Source: Flavivirga abyssicola | GTDB taxonomy: Bacteria > Bacteroidota > Bacteroidia > Flavobacteriales > Flavobacteriaceae | DNA length: 64,000 bases | Reading direction: 5' to 3' | NCBI RefSeq assembly: GCF_030540775.2 | Contig: NZ_CP141266.1 | Coordinates: forward strand, 585,501-649,500 | Part shown: in pieces, positions 55,934-64,000 of the stretch | Layout of the letters: every line of letters begins with the position of its first letter | Numbering within the stretch: the first letter of the stretch is position 1 | Made by a program: the position numbers and the translations under genes | The notes under the pieces: model-generated | Told to the model about the DNA's origin: nothing | The model's input: only the letters and a program-made list of their open reading frames with translations | Databases searched by the model: none

Positions 55934-56946
55934 TGCATATAAAAGAAAACATATCTTTAAAACCATACAATACTTTCGGTATTGATGCCTTGGCCAGCTT
56001 TTTTATTTCTGTTTCTAGCATTGACGAATTAAAACAAGTTTTAGCCCTTAAAGCATACCCTAATAAGCTTATTTTAGGTGGCGGTAGCAATATGTTACTT
56101 ACAAAAGATTTTAAAGGCCTAGTTATTCACATCAATTTAAAAGGCATTGAGGTGGTTTCTGAAACTGATAATTTTGTTACCATTAAAGCTCATGCTGGTG
56201 AAAATTGGCATGAATTTGTGCTTTGGTGCATTGATAATGATTTTGGAGGTATTGAAAACTTATCATTAATTCCTGGTAATGTTGGTACGGCCCCTATTCA
56301 AAATATTGGAGCTTATGGTGTTGAACTAAAAGACACTTTTGTATCATGCGAAGCCCTATCATTAGAGTCACAAACTGTAACAGCTTTTACAAAAGCCGAT
56401 TGCGATTTTGGCTATAGAAACTCTATTTTCAAGCAACAAGCTAAAGGACAATATATTATAACTAGTGTTACATTCGTTCTTAGTAAGAAGAATCATAAAC
56501 TCCATGTAAATTATGGATCTATAACTTCTCAACTTAAAACCATGCATGTAACCCAACCAACTATTCAAGATATTTCAAAAGCTGTGATCGCTATTAGAGA
56601 AAGTAAGTTACCAAACCCTAAAGAAATTGGAAATAGTGGTAGTTTTTTCAAAAATCCAGTGATTTCAAAATCACATTTCGATAAGCTGTCACAAAATTTC
56701 TCAGATATTCCAAGTTATCCGGTTTCAGAAAGCGAAGTAAAGGTTCCTGCAGGTTGGCTTATTGAAAAAGCAGGTTTTAAAGGCAAACAATTCGAGAACT
56801 ACGGCGTCCATAAAAAACAAGCTCTAGTACTTGTAAATTATGGTAATGCCAAGGGGTCAGACATCTTAAATCTTTCAAAATTAATACAAAAAACTGTTAA
56901 GAGGCTTTTTGGCATTTCTATTGAAGCTGAAGTAAATATATTGTAA
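55933..56946 (+). CDS. murB: UDP-N-acetylenolpyruvoylglucosamine reductase
   Basis: A 337-residue FAD enzyme that reduces UDP-GlcNAc-enolpyruvate to UDP-MurNAc in peptidoglycan synthesis. FAD motifs GGGSNMLL and NVGTAPIQNIGAYGVE and the catalytic Ser segment GNSGSFFKNPV are present. Starts at GTG 55933, sharing a base with the preceding stop, so translation is coupled. Confidence 0.96.
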   Translation: MHIKENISLKPYNTFGIDALASFFISVSSIDELKQVLALKAYPNKLILGGGSNMLLTKDFKGLVIHINLKGIEVVSETDNFVTIKAHAGENWHEFVLWCIDNDFGGIENLSLIPGNVGTAPIQNIGAYGVELKDTFVSCEALSLESQTVTAFTKADCDFGYRNSIFKQQAKGQYIITSVTFVLSKKNHKLHVNYGSITSQLKTMHVTQPTIQDISKAVIAIRESKLPNPKEIGNSGSFFKNPVISKSHFDKLSQNFSDIPSYPVSESEVKVPAGWLIEKAGFKGKQFENYGVHKKQALVLVNYGNAKGSDILNLSKLIQKTVKRLFGISIEAEVNIL

Positions 56947-56969
56947 TCTAAAAGAAATTTCTAACTTTG
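56941..56969 (+). promoter_or_regulatory. Bacteroidota-type promoter of the sigma/anti-sigma pair
   Basis: TTG (56941-56943), 18 bases, TAACTTTG (56962-56969), 25 bases before the sigma ATG; the -33 element lies in the murB stop region. Confidence 0.7.
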
Positions 56970-56994
56970 GCAGAATTACTCGCCATATTAATTT

Positions 56995-57546
56995 ATGGTA
57001 AAAACCAAATTAACCTTGATTTCATCTACAGAAAAAGAAATAATTAACTTCCTGGAAAATGGCGATAAAAAAGCCATTACCCTACTTTATGAAAGCTATT
57101 CTGATTCACTATTTGGTGTTATAAAAAAGATTATATCAGATGATGATATTGCACAAGACGTGCTGCAAGAAAGTTTTGTAAAAATATGGAGATACGCAAA
57201 AAAATACGATTCTAATAAAGCTAAATTGTTTACTTGGCTGTATAGAATTGCTTATAATACTGCCATAGACAAAGTTAGATCTCTAAAAAATAAAAGTGGC
57301 AAAGAAGTCCAAATAGAGACCTCATCCGTATATAAAATAACGTCGAATGAATTAAATCAAGACGTTTTAGATATAAAAACCCATCTAAATACGCTTGATG
57401 AGAAATATCAAATAGTGATTAATGCGCTCTTTTTTGAGGGCATGACACAACAAGAAGCCAGTGATGAATTAGATATTCCGCTGGGAACTATAAAATCAAG
57501 ATTAAAAATCGGATTACGTGAATTGAAAAAAATTTACAATCCTTAA
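56995..57546 (+). CDS. ECF-type sigma-70 family factor
   Basis: A 183-residue ECF sigma factor with sigma2 (about 25-95, DVLQESFVKIWRYAKKY) and sigma4 (about 125-178, TQQEASDELDIPLGTIKSRL). It is followed 12 bases later by an anti-sigma gene, its likely partner. Target promoters unknown. Confidence 0.93.
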   Translation: MVKTKLTLISSTEKEIINFLENGDKKAITLLYESYSDSLFGVIKKIISDDDIAQDVLQESFVKIWRYAKKYDSNKAKLFTWLYRIAYNTAIDKVRSLKNKSGKEVQIETSSVYKITSNELNQDVLDIKTHLNTLDEKYQIVINALFFEGMTQQEASDELDIPLGTIKSRLKIGLRELKKIYNP

Positions 57547-57558
57547 CTAAACAAAGTC

Positions 57559-58347
57559 ATGAATGAGAAAATAACTACTTTTTTAAATTCTGGCCTATTA
57601 GAAAAATATCTATTAGGTGAAACTACTTCTGTTGATACTGAAATGGTTGAATCTTATATTTCAAAATACCCAGAAGTACAGAACGCATACAACACATTGC
57701 AATACAATTTAGAAATTGTTGCTAAAAGCAATGCTGTTGAAGCCCCTAAAAATATTTTAGATGATATTTTAGAGGAGCTTGATGAAAAACCAGTTGTCAA
57801 TTTAAATACGCAAAAGAAATACAAATCATGGTATAAATTTGCTGTAGCTGCAAGTATTGCTGCCTTTATTTTTGCTGGTACGTCTTATCATTTCTATTCT
57901 CAAAAACGAAAACTGTCACAAGAAAACCAAATAGTGGTTGAGGAAATTTTTGATTTACGAAGTGATATTGAAAAAAACAATCTGATGCTTGATAATGTCA
58001 TGAGACAATTATTGAAACTTAACAACCCTGAGACTGAAAAATACATCATTAAAGGGAATGAAAGAGCTAAAGATTTAAAAACTGTTGCTTACATAAACCC
58101 AAAAGAAAAAACATCCATGATCGATGTTGTTTCATTACCTCAATTACCAGAAGAGCAATGCTACCAGATATGGGCAGACTTGCAAGGTAAAATGGTTAGC
58201 TTGGGCATCTTAAATGAAGCCGACAGACAACTTATGTCTATTCCTTATGCTGAAAATGCGCTTGCTTTAAATATTACTATAGAGCCAAAAGGAGGAAACA
58301 CCATAGCTTCCAAAGAAAATACAGTAGCAGAAATTAGCTTACAGTAA
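57559..58347 (+). CDS. RskA-like anti-sigma factor
   Basis: A 262-residue membrane protein: a cytoplasmic N-terminal anti-sigma domain (about 10-75, LEKYLLGETTSVDTEMV), one membrane helix (about 95-113), a coiled coil (about 114-150) and a C-terminal RskA domain in the periplasm (LPEEQCYQIWAD). It should inhibit the preceding ECF factor until released. Typically signal-responsive by proteolysis, not visible here. Confidence 0.88.
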   Translation: MNEKITTFLNSGLLEKYLLGETTSVDTEMVESYISKYPEVQNAYNTLQYNLEIVAKSNAVEAPKNILDDILEELDEKPVVNLNTQKKYKSWYKFAVAASIAAFIFAGTSYHFYSQKRKLSQENQIVVEEIFDLRSDIEKNNLMLDNVMRQLLKLNNPETEKYIIKGNERAKDLKTVAYINPKEKTSMIDVVSLPQLPEEQCYQIWADLQGKMVSLGILNEADRQLMSIPYAENALALNITIEPKGGNTIASKENTVAEISLQ

Positions 58348-58370
58348 AAACAATACATAGTAACAAACAA

Positions 58371-58405
58371 AAAAGCCTCGTTTTAATAATTAAAACGAGG
58401 CTTTT
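58371..58405 (+). terminator. terminator between anti-sigma and aquaporin genes
   Basis: A 15-bp stem AAAAGCCTCGTTTTA with its complement and T/A runs on both sides, for converging genes. Confidence 0.8.
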
Positions 58406-58424
58406 GCTTTCTTATAATAAAAAA

Positions 58425-59111
58425 TCACGCTTTATCGAACAGTGCTTTATGGATAAAACCTGCAACTATAGCACCAGCAATTGGAGCCACCCAAAACAAC
58501 CAAAGTTGTGATGTAAAGGCGCCTTCTGCAAATAATGCCTGACTTGTAGAACGTGCTGGATTAACCGATGTATTGGTTATTGGAATACTTATTAAATGTA
58601 TTAAGGTTAAGCCTAAACCAATAGCTATGGGAGCAAACCCTTTAGGAGCTCTGTCGTTGGTACTTCCCAAAATTATTAATAAGAAAAAAGCCGTTAGCAA
58701 AAACTCTGCTATTAATGCAGCAGTCATAGAATAACCATCGGGCGATAAATCCCCATAACCATTAGCAGCAAAACCTCCAACGGTAATGAAGTCAGATTTA
58801 TTTGTTACTATTAAGTACAATACTCCTGCCGCTGTTATGGCTCCTACCAATTGGGCCACAATGTAACCTAGTAAATTTTTAGCCTCAAACTTCCCTCCTG
58901 CCCACAAACCAAAAGATACAGCAGGATTAAAATGACCTCCAGAAATATGCCCTACAGCATAGGCCATCGTTAACACAGTAAGTCCAAATGCCAATGCCAC
59001 ACCTACAAAACCAATCCCTAATTCTGGGTAACCAGCTGCAAAAACTGCACTCCCACAGCCTCCAAAAACAAGCCAAAATGTTCCAAAAAATTCTGCAAAT
59101 AATTTTTTCAT
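58425..59111 (-). CDS. aqpZ: aquaporin Z-type water channel
   Basis: A 228-residue six-helix channel with both half-helix boxes NPAVSFG and NPARST and the selectivity segment [10 protein letters not shown], in family order. His and small residues at the pore suggest a water rather than glycerol channel, but the residue set was not modelled. Convergent with the anti-sigma gene. Confidence 0.95.
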   Translation of the reverse strand: MKKLFAEFFGTFWLVFGGCGSAVFAAGYPELGIGFVGVALAFGLTVLTMAYAVGHISGGHFNPAVSFGLWAGGKFEAKNLLGYIVAQLVGAITAAGVLYLIVTNKSDFITVGGFAANGYGDLSPDGYSMTAALIAEFLLTAFFLLIILGSTNDRAPKGFAPIAIGLGLTLIHLISIPITNTSVNPARSTSQALFAEGAFTSQLWLFWVAPIAGAIVAGFIHKALFDKA

Positions 59112-59125
59112 AAATAGTAATTTAA

Positions 59126-59362
59126 TTAGTTAGTATTTTTAATGTACATATTATTTTTTAGACACCAAATATTACAATCCGTCACCTTAGGCATATCATC
59201 TCTATATTCAGCACCATTTTTAATGAAAAGCATTATCTTTGTAAAAAATAAATTATAGAACTCATCTTTACTTTTTGTTTTTAACCAAAAATGAGATAAA
59301 ATTTGTTCAGATGAGGCCTTTTTTGCAAGGCATAGTAGTGCTAAGCATAAAAAAAGTAACAA
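59126..59362 (-). CDS. uncertain small protein, unknown
   Basis: An open frame of 78 residues with a hydrophobic start ([11 protein letters not shown]) and two Cys near the end. The start would be TTG and no relative was recognised. The gap 59112-59510 shows nothing else. It may be chance coding. Confidence 0.25.
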   Translation of the reverse strand: MLLFLCLALLCLAKKASSEQILSHFWLKTKSKDEFYNLFFTKIMLFIKNGAEYRDDMPKVTDCNIWCLKNNMYIKNTN

Positions 59363-59510
59363 AATATGGGCTAATTTTAGCCATTTTTTAGGAAATAGAA
59401 AAAGTCAAGATGAGTTCATAATGAAACATCTTTTACAAAAGTCTTCAGGCTTAACAAAAATATTGTACAAGATGCTACATGTGACTTTAGATAAATAATA
59501 AATATTACAC

Positions 59511-59714
59511 ATGAAACTTCTTTTAATAACTATCATTTTATTAGGACTAGGAATTGCAGGAATTGCTGTTAAAATTTGGGCAAAAAAGGACGGTAAATTT
59601 GCTGGCACTTGTGCAAGTCAAAACCCAATGCTTAATAAAGATGGAGAAGCTTGTGGTTTTTGTGGAAAAACTCCAGACCAATTTAGCGATTGTAACGAAC
59701 CTCAACATTCATAA
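59511..59714 (+). CDS. small membrane or secreted cysteine-motif protein
   Basis: A 67-residue protein with an N-terminal membrane anchor (about 3-22) and four cysteines in the contexts GTCAS, EACGFCGK and FSDCNEP, perhaps a small metal or redox site. Conserved among Flavobacteriia next to glycosyltransferase genes by general experience. No function is known. Confidence 0.7.
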   Translation: MKLLLITIILLGLGIAGIAVKIWAKKDGKFAGTCASQNPMLNKDGEACGFCGKTPDQFSDCNEPQHS

Positions 59715-59720
59715 TCTTTT

Positions 59721-60833
59721 ATGATGCTTCTTGATTTTATTTTCTACGCATTCATTGCTGTAGTGATTATTCAAGCACTCTTTTATATTTTTTTCTTTAC
59801 AAGGTTTACCTTTCTTAAACAAGAAAAAAAAACGCTTAAAAATATTGATGTTTCAGTTATTATTTGTGCAAAAAATGAAGCTGAAAACCTGCAAAACTTT
59901 TTACCTTCCATAATTAACCAAAACCACCCAAACTTTGAAATTGTTTTAATTAATGATGCCTCTAATGATAATACATTAGAAATCATGGAACAGTTTGCGA
60001 GTCAACACAAAAACATCAAAATTGTAAACGTTAAAAACAACGAAACGTTTTGGGGAAATAAAAAATATGCTTTAACGCTAGGTATTAAAGCTTCAAAAAA
60101 TGAGTTTCTTTTATTTACAGATGCCGACTGCAAACCTGTTTCTAAATATTGGATTAAAAATATGACTAGCCATTTTAGCAAAAAGAAACAACTTGTTTTA
60201 GGTTATGGCGGTTACTTAAAAATTAAAAACTCTTTGCTAAACAAACTCATCCGTTTTGAAACATTAGTAACGGCAATGCACTACTTTTCTTTTGCAAAAC
60301 TAGGGATACCCTATATGGGAGTTGGTAGAAATTTAGCTTATACAAAAACGATGTTTTTCAAAAACAATGGCTTTGTTAATCATATGAAAGTCCTTTCTGG
60401 TGATGATGATTTATTTGTTAATCAAATAGCGAACAAAAAAAATACGTCTATTTGCTTTTCAAAAAATGGTTTTACGGAGTCAATTCCCAAAACCACATTT
60501 AAAGATTGGTTTAAACAAAAAAGGCGTCATGTTTCAACAGCAAAACACTATAAATTAAAGCATAAAATTCTACTAACCCTAATTTACAGTTCTCAGTTAC
60601 TATTTTGGGTTTTAGCAACCATTTTATTTATAACAGCACACCATTGGCTCATTGTTTTAGCTTTATTTTTATTCAGAATTATTATACAATATTATATTTT
60701 TAGAACGCCTTCAAAGAAATTAAAAGAAAACGATCTGTTGGTACTACTCCCTTTCTTAGAAGTTTTTTTAATTCTCATTCAATTGACTATCTTTATAAAT
60801 AATCTTATATCAAAACCTAATTATTGGAAATAA
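59721..60833 (+). CDS. membrane glycosyltransferase, family 2
   Basis: A 370-residue GT2 enzyme: an N-terminal membrane segment, a GT-A domain (about 45-265) with IICAKNEAENL, DASNDNT and the DxD motif TDADCKP, the QxxRW-like KQKRRHVS, and two to three C-terminal helices. It probably builds envelope glycans or lipids; acceptor unknown. Its end overlaps the next sigma gene by 10 bases. Confidence 0.88.
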   Translation: MMLLDFIFYAFIAVVIIQALFYIFFFTRFTFLKQEKKTLKNIDVSVIICAKNEAENLQNFLPSIINQNHPNFEIVLINDASNDNTLEIMEQFASQHKNIKIVNVKNNETFWGNKKYALTLGIKASKNEFLLFTDADCKPVSKYWIKNMTSHFSKKKQLVLGYGGYLKIKNSLLNKLIRFETLVTAMHYFSFAKLGIPYMGVGRNLAYTKTMFFKNNGFVNHMKVLSGDDDLFVNQIANKKNTSICFSKNGFTESIPKTTFKDWFKQKRRHVSTAKHYKLKHKILLTLIYSSQLLFWVLATILFITAHHWLIVLALFLFRIIIQYYIFRTPSKKLKENDLLVLLPFLEVFLILIQLTIFINNLISKPNYWK

Positions 60834-61369
60834 ACGAAGCCATTAAACGCGCAAAAGAAAACGACCAAAAAGCGTTTAATTATTTATTAGACCTTTTTTG
60901 GGACGACGTATATGGTTTTCAATTAAAACGCATTCAAAATGAAAACGATGCGGAGGATGTCACTATTCAAACGTTCTCTAAAGCATTCGATAAAATTGAA
61001 ACCTTTGATGACGATTTCAAATTTAAAACATGGCTAATTACCATCTCAAAAAATATACATATAGATTTACTTCGGAAAGAAAAAAATTCTATAGCCCAAG
61101 TAATATCTAAAAATGATGGTGATGCTTTTCAAGTCTTAGATGAATCTCCCTCTCCTGAGGATAAATTAATAACCGAGCAACATTTAGCAAAACTGCTTCG
61201 TGATATCAAAAAACTGAAACCTCATTATCAAGAAGTTATAAATTTGCGTTACTTTCAGGAATTAAGTTATAAAGAAATCACCAAAGAATTAGACGAGCCT
61301 ATAAATAATGTCAAAGTAAAACTACTCCGCGCTAAAAAACTGCTTGCAGAAATTATTCGAAAAAAATAG
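60824..61369 (+). CDS. second ECF-type sigma-70 family factor
   Basis: A 181-residue sigma factor with sigma2 (DAEDVTIQTFSKAFDKIETF) and sigma4 (ELSYKEITKELDEPINNVKV). TTG 60824 is the only start that keeps the first helix; it lies inside the GT2 gene. No anti-sigma gene follows, as the next gene is a transporter. It differs in sequence from the 57-kb factor. Confidence 0.88.
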   Translation: MEINEAIKRAKENDQKAFNYLLDLFWDDVYGFQLKRIQNENDAEDVTIQTFSKAFDKIETFDDDFKFKTWLITISKNIHIDLLRKEKNSIAQVISKNDGDAFQVLDESPSPEDKLITEQHLAKLLRDIKKLKPHYQEVINLRYFQELSYKEITKELDEPINNVKVKLLRAKKLLAEIIRKK

Positions 61370-62620
61370 ATGATTGCTAAACTCAAAAACTTAGGTCCAG
61401 GCTTATTATTTGCTGGTGCTGCTATTGGTGTATCACACTTGGTACAATCTACTCGTGCTGGTGCCGATTTTGGTTTAGGGTTACTTTGGGCGTTACTTTT
61501 AGTGAATATATTTAAATATCCGTTTTTTCAATTTGCTCCCCGTTATGCTGCTGCAACAGGAGAAAGTCTATTAGATGGTTATAACAAATTAGGAAAAGGT
61601 GTTTTGGGTGTCTATTATGTATTAAATATAGCAACTATGTTTACCATACAAACAGCTGTAACAATAGTAACTGCTGGCTTAGCCTCTTCTCTTTTTGGAA
61701 ATTTCGGAACAATTGAATTTGATAATGGTGTCATTATAAATAGCACAAAAATCTGGACTATAATTATAACATCTATTTGCTTATTATTACTGTTATTTGG
61801 TAAGTATAAGCTCTTGGATAAACTAATGAAGATCATTATAATTACTTTAACTATTAGCACTATGATCGCTGTGAGTATGGCTCTAAAAAGCTCTGATCCT
61901 CTTTCCTTTAAACAAGTATTCCCTAATGATAGTCTAGAAATTGTTTTTTTAATTACGTTTATGGGCTGGATGCCAGCACCATTAGATGTTTCGGTTTGGC
62001 ACTCACTTTGGGCCATTGAAAAGAAAAAAAACATTGAAGCTTATAATCCTAAATCTGCTTTATTCGATTTCAATATAGGATATATAAGTACCATCGTATT
62101 GGGTATTGGATTCTTATTATTAGGTGCACTAGTCATGTTTAATAGCCAAGAAACTTTTAGTAATTCAGCTGGAACGTTTGCCAACCAATTAATAAGCATG
62201 TACAAAACCAGTCTGGGTAATTGGAGTTGGGCCTATATTATAATTGGCATTGCTGCATTTACAACCATGTTTAGCACCACTTTAACAACTTTAGACGCAT
62301 CCCCAAGAGTCATGACTAAAGCAACACAATTGCTTTTTAATAAAACCTCTAAACTAAACTATAAGTTTTGGATATTCTTACTTGCAACAGGCACAATTAT
62401 TATCTTTCTATTTTTTGCATCAGAAATGGGCTTCCTTATTAAGGTGGCCACTATTTTATCCTTTATCACAGCTCCTTTTTACGCTATTATCAATTATCGT
62501 CTCATTTCCAGCAAGCACACGCCCAAAAATTGGCAACCATCAAAACAACTTCACATTTTAAGCTGGTTGGGAATTGCTTTTTTAATCGGATTTAGTATCT
62601 GGTACCTCACAACTTTATAG
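61370..62620 (+). CDS. Nramp-family transporter with non-canonical metal-site motifs
   Basis: A 416-residue, about 11-helix protein with the Nramp start LGPGLLFAGAAIG. The TM1 metal motif DPGN is absent (reads AAIGVSHLVQ) and the TM6 A-x-x-MPH motif reads FMGWMPAPLD. Canonical Nramps move Mn, Fe with protons; this divergent clade may take another ion, for example Mg, by inference. Starts directly after the sigma factor stop. Confidence 0.8.
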   Translation: MIAKLKNLGPGLLFAGAAIGVSHLVQSTRAGADFGLGLLWALLLVNIFKYPFFQFAPRYAAATGESLLDGYNKLGKGVLGVYYVLNIATMFTIQTAVTIVTAGLASSLFGNFGTIEFDNGVIINSTKIWTIIITSICLLLLLFGKYKLLDKLMKIIIITLTISTMIAVSMALKSSDPLSFKQVFPNDSLEIVFLITFMGWMPAPLDVSVWHSLWAIEKKKNIEAYNPKSALFDFNIGYISTIVLGIGFLLLGALVMFNSQETFSNSAGTFANQLISMYKTSLGNWSWAYIIIGIAAFTTMFSTTLTTLDASPRVMTKATQLLFNKTSKLNYKFWIFLLATGTIIIFLFFASEMGFLIKVATILSFITAPFYAIINYRLISSKHTPKNWQPSKQLHILSWLGIAFLIGFSIWYLTTL

Positions 62621-62644
62621 AGTACTTTTAAAAGCATTAATTTG

Positions 62645-62652
62645 TATCTTTG
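62645..62652 (+). promoter_or_regulatory. TAnnTTTG box for lipA
   Basis: TATCTTTG, 16 bases before ATG 62669, with no clear TTG at -33. Confidence 0.45.
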
Positions 62653-62668
62653 CACTTTATTTTAATGT

Positions 62669-63547
62669 ATGAATACAGAAACGGCTTCAAATATATTACC
62701 AGAACGACAAGCAAAACCAAAATGGCTACGTGTTAAGCTTCCAACGGGTAAAAAATATACTGAACTTAGAGGTTTAGTAGATAAATACAAATTAAATACT
62801 ATTTGTACTTCTGGTAGCTGTCCTAATATGGGAGAATGCTGGGGAGAAGGTACTGCAACGTTTATGATATTAGGAAATGTTTGCACACGTTCTTGTGGTT
62901 TTTGTGGTGTAAAAACCGGAAGGCCAGAAACTGTAGATTGGGACGAACCTGAAAAAGTAGCTAGATCTATTAAAATCATGAACATAAAACATGCGGTTTT
63001 AACTAGTGTTGATAGGGATGATTTAAAAGATATGGGAAGTATTATGTGGTCTGAAACCGTTAAAGCGGTACGTAGAATGAATACCGAAACAACACTGGAA
63101 ACTTTAATCCCAGATTTTCAAGGTATTGAAAAGCATTTAGACAGGATTATAGATGTCGCACCAGAAGTTGTGTCACATAATATTGAAACCGTTAGACGCT
63201 TAACTCGCGAAGTTCGCATACAAGCTCAATATGACAGAAGTATGGGGGTTTTAAAATATTTAAAACAACAAGGGCAAAGACGCACAAAATCTGGTATTAT
63301 GCTTGGTTTGGGTGAAACCAGAGAAGAAGTTATTGCTACGCTTCATGACCTTAAAGAAAATGATGTTGATGTGGTTACTATCGGACAATACCTGCAACCT
63401 AGTAAAAAACATTTACCAGTAAAACAGTTTATAAATCCTGATCAATTTAAAGAATACGAAGAAATAGGACTTGAATTGGGTTTTCGTCACGTAGAAAGTA
63501 GTGCTTTGGTAAGGTCTTCTTACAGAGCGCAAAAACACATAAACTAA
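62669..63547 (+). CDS. lipA: lipoyl synthase
   Basis: A 292-residue radical-SAM enzyme that inserts two sulfurs into octanoyl groups on lipoyl domains. The auxiliary cluster cysteines are in [12 protein letters not shown] and the SAM cluster in [20 protein letters not shown] is the C-terminal Ser motif. Normal length. It probably serves the 2-oxoacid dehydrogenases. Confidence 0.97.
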   Translation: MNTETASNILPERQAKPKWLRVKLPTGKKYTELRGLVDKYKLNTICTSGSCPNMGECWGEGTATFMILGNVCTRSCGFCGVKTGRPETVDWDEPEKVARSIKIMNIKHAVLTSVDRDDLKDMGSIMWSETVKAVRRMNTETTLETLIPDFQGIEKHLDRIIDVAPEVVSHNIETVRRLTREVRIQAQYDRSMGVLKYLKQQGQRRTKSGIMLGLGETREEVIATLHDLKENDVDVVTIGQYLQPSKKHLPVKQFINPDQFKEYEEIGLELGFRHVESSALVRSSYRAQKHIN

Positions 63548-63550
63548 ATT

Positions 63551-64000
63551 ATGATTAGTGTTGCAATCAATGGCTTTGGTAGAATTGGTAGGCGCGTTTT
63601 TAGATTACTTCAAGATTACAAAAACATAAAAGTTGTTGCTATTAATGATTTAGCAGATACTAAAACGTTAAGCCACCTCCTTAAATATGATAGTGTACAT
63701 GGGTTATTTAATGGCACGGTATCTTACGACGATAACGACATCATTATTAATGAAGAAAAAATACCTTTATTAAACAATAATCATCCAAAAACCACAAATT
63801 GGACGCCATATGATGTAGATTTTGTTATTGAAGCTACAGGGAAATTTAAAACCACTTCAGAACTTCAAAACCATATAAATAATGGTGCAAAATGTGTTAT
63901 TTTAAGTGTCCCGCCTACTGAAGACACAATAAAGACAATTGTTCTTGGTGTTAATGATTGTAGTATAGATGGTTCTGAAACCATAATTTCTAATGCGTCG
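63551..64000 (+). CDS. gap: glyceraldehyde-3-phosphate dehydrogenase, C-terminus cut by the window
   Basis: The first 150 residues begin with the NAD-binding GFGRIGRRVFR (residues 8-18), then NDLADTKTLSHLLKYDS and VIEATGKF, all typical of type I GAPDH. The catalytic Cys, normally in NAS-C, would lie just after the window end. It converts glyceraldehyde 3-phosphate to 1,3-bisphosphoglycerate. Starts 3 bases after lipA. Confidence 0.93.
   Translation, partial: MISVAINGFGRIGRRVFRLLQDYKNIKVVAINDLADTKTLSHLLKYDSVHGLFNGTVSYDDNDIIINEEKIPLLNNNHPKTTNWTPYDVDFVIEATGKFKTTSELQNHINNGAKCVILSVPPTEDTIKTIVLGVNDCSIDGSETIISNAS

Noticed and set aside
1-64000. CRISPR arrays, rRNA genes, replication origin
   Set aside because: No regularly spaced repeats of 20-40 bases, no rRNA-like sequence and no DnaA-box cluster were seen; parAB alone does not mark an origin and no parS was found by eye.

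Overview
The window is a stretch of a low-GC chromosome from a gliding member of the Flavobacteriaceae (Bacteroidota). The evidence is a gldI gene, a long signal peptidase I, WbqC, DUF5683 and DUF6122 proteins, methylmalonyl-CoA mutase encoded as two subunits, several promoters of the Bacteroidota type (TTG, 18-19 bp, TAnnTTTG), weak or absent Shine-Dalgarno sites, and frequent TTG or GTG starts.

Layout. 1-11.2 kb looks accessory. A leftward gene set (pirin, isochorismatase-like hydrolase, YtcJ-like amidohydrolase, alginate-export-type porin, GNAT/ferredoxin-like pair, TMEM175 channel) faces a divergent PAS-containing sigma-54 activator. A GG-N10-GC promoter candidate and palindromes lie between them. 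Then come a Crp/Fnr regulator, a DoxX-like protein, and a CTnDOT-type tyrosine integrase next to tRNA-Pro(TGG). 11.3-15.2 kb holds a TonB-dependent receptor, a PQQ-type sugar dehydrogenase frameshifted in a G8 tract, and a cytochrome c. 15.2-20.3 kb is an operon udk, divIC-like, mutA, unknown lipoprotein, mutB.

20.3-27.8 kb is the most interesting region: a peptide maturation and export cluster on the minus strand. It contains a C39-like/VKOR/thioredoxin triple fusion, a Bacteroidota double-glycine-leader precursor with a ten-cysteine core, a TlpA-like lipoprotein, a broken second TlpA fragment, a C39-peptidase ABC exporter and a HlyD fusion protein. Inferred flow: the precursor is exported and cleaved after Gly-Gly by the ABC exporter with HlyD, while VKOR-Trx and TlpA make or proofread disulfides in the periplasm. 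A 45-bp perfect repeat occurs twice here; one copy lies inside a possible small RNA with its own terminator. A decayed IS982 element follows.

28.5-64 kb is mostly core genome: a ParA paralogue with an extra C-terminal domain followed by parA and parB, then dapB, lepB, WbqC, an endonuclease/phosphatase-fold protein, two rhomboids, mutL, ribH, a TPR protein, recF, a DciA-like protein, a cold-shock protein, ndk, nrnA, gldI, a cyclophilin/FKBP fusion, lgt, DUF192, valS, DUF1573, an aspartyl protease, an aminotransferase, murB, an ECF sigma/anti-sigma pair, aquaporin, a glycosyltransferase, a second ECF sigma factor, an Nramp-like transporter, lipA and the start of a gap gene. Small repeats sit in the gaps: a REP-like element at 34.3 kb and degenerate heptad repeats at 41.1 and 49.6 kb.

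No rRNA, CRISPR array, complete insertion sequence or replication origin was seen. All family assignments are made by reading motifs; no database search was possible.
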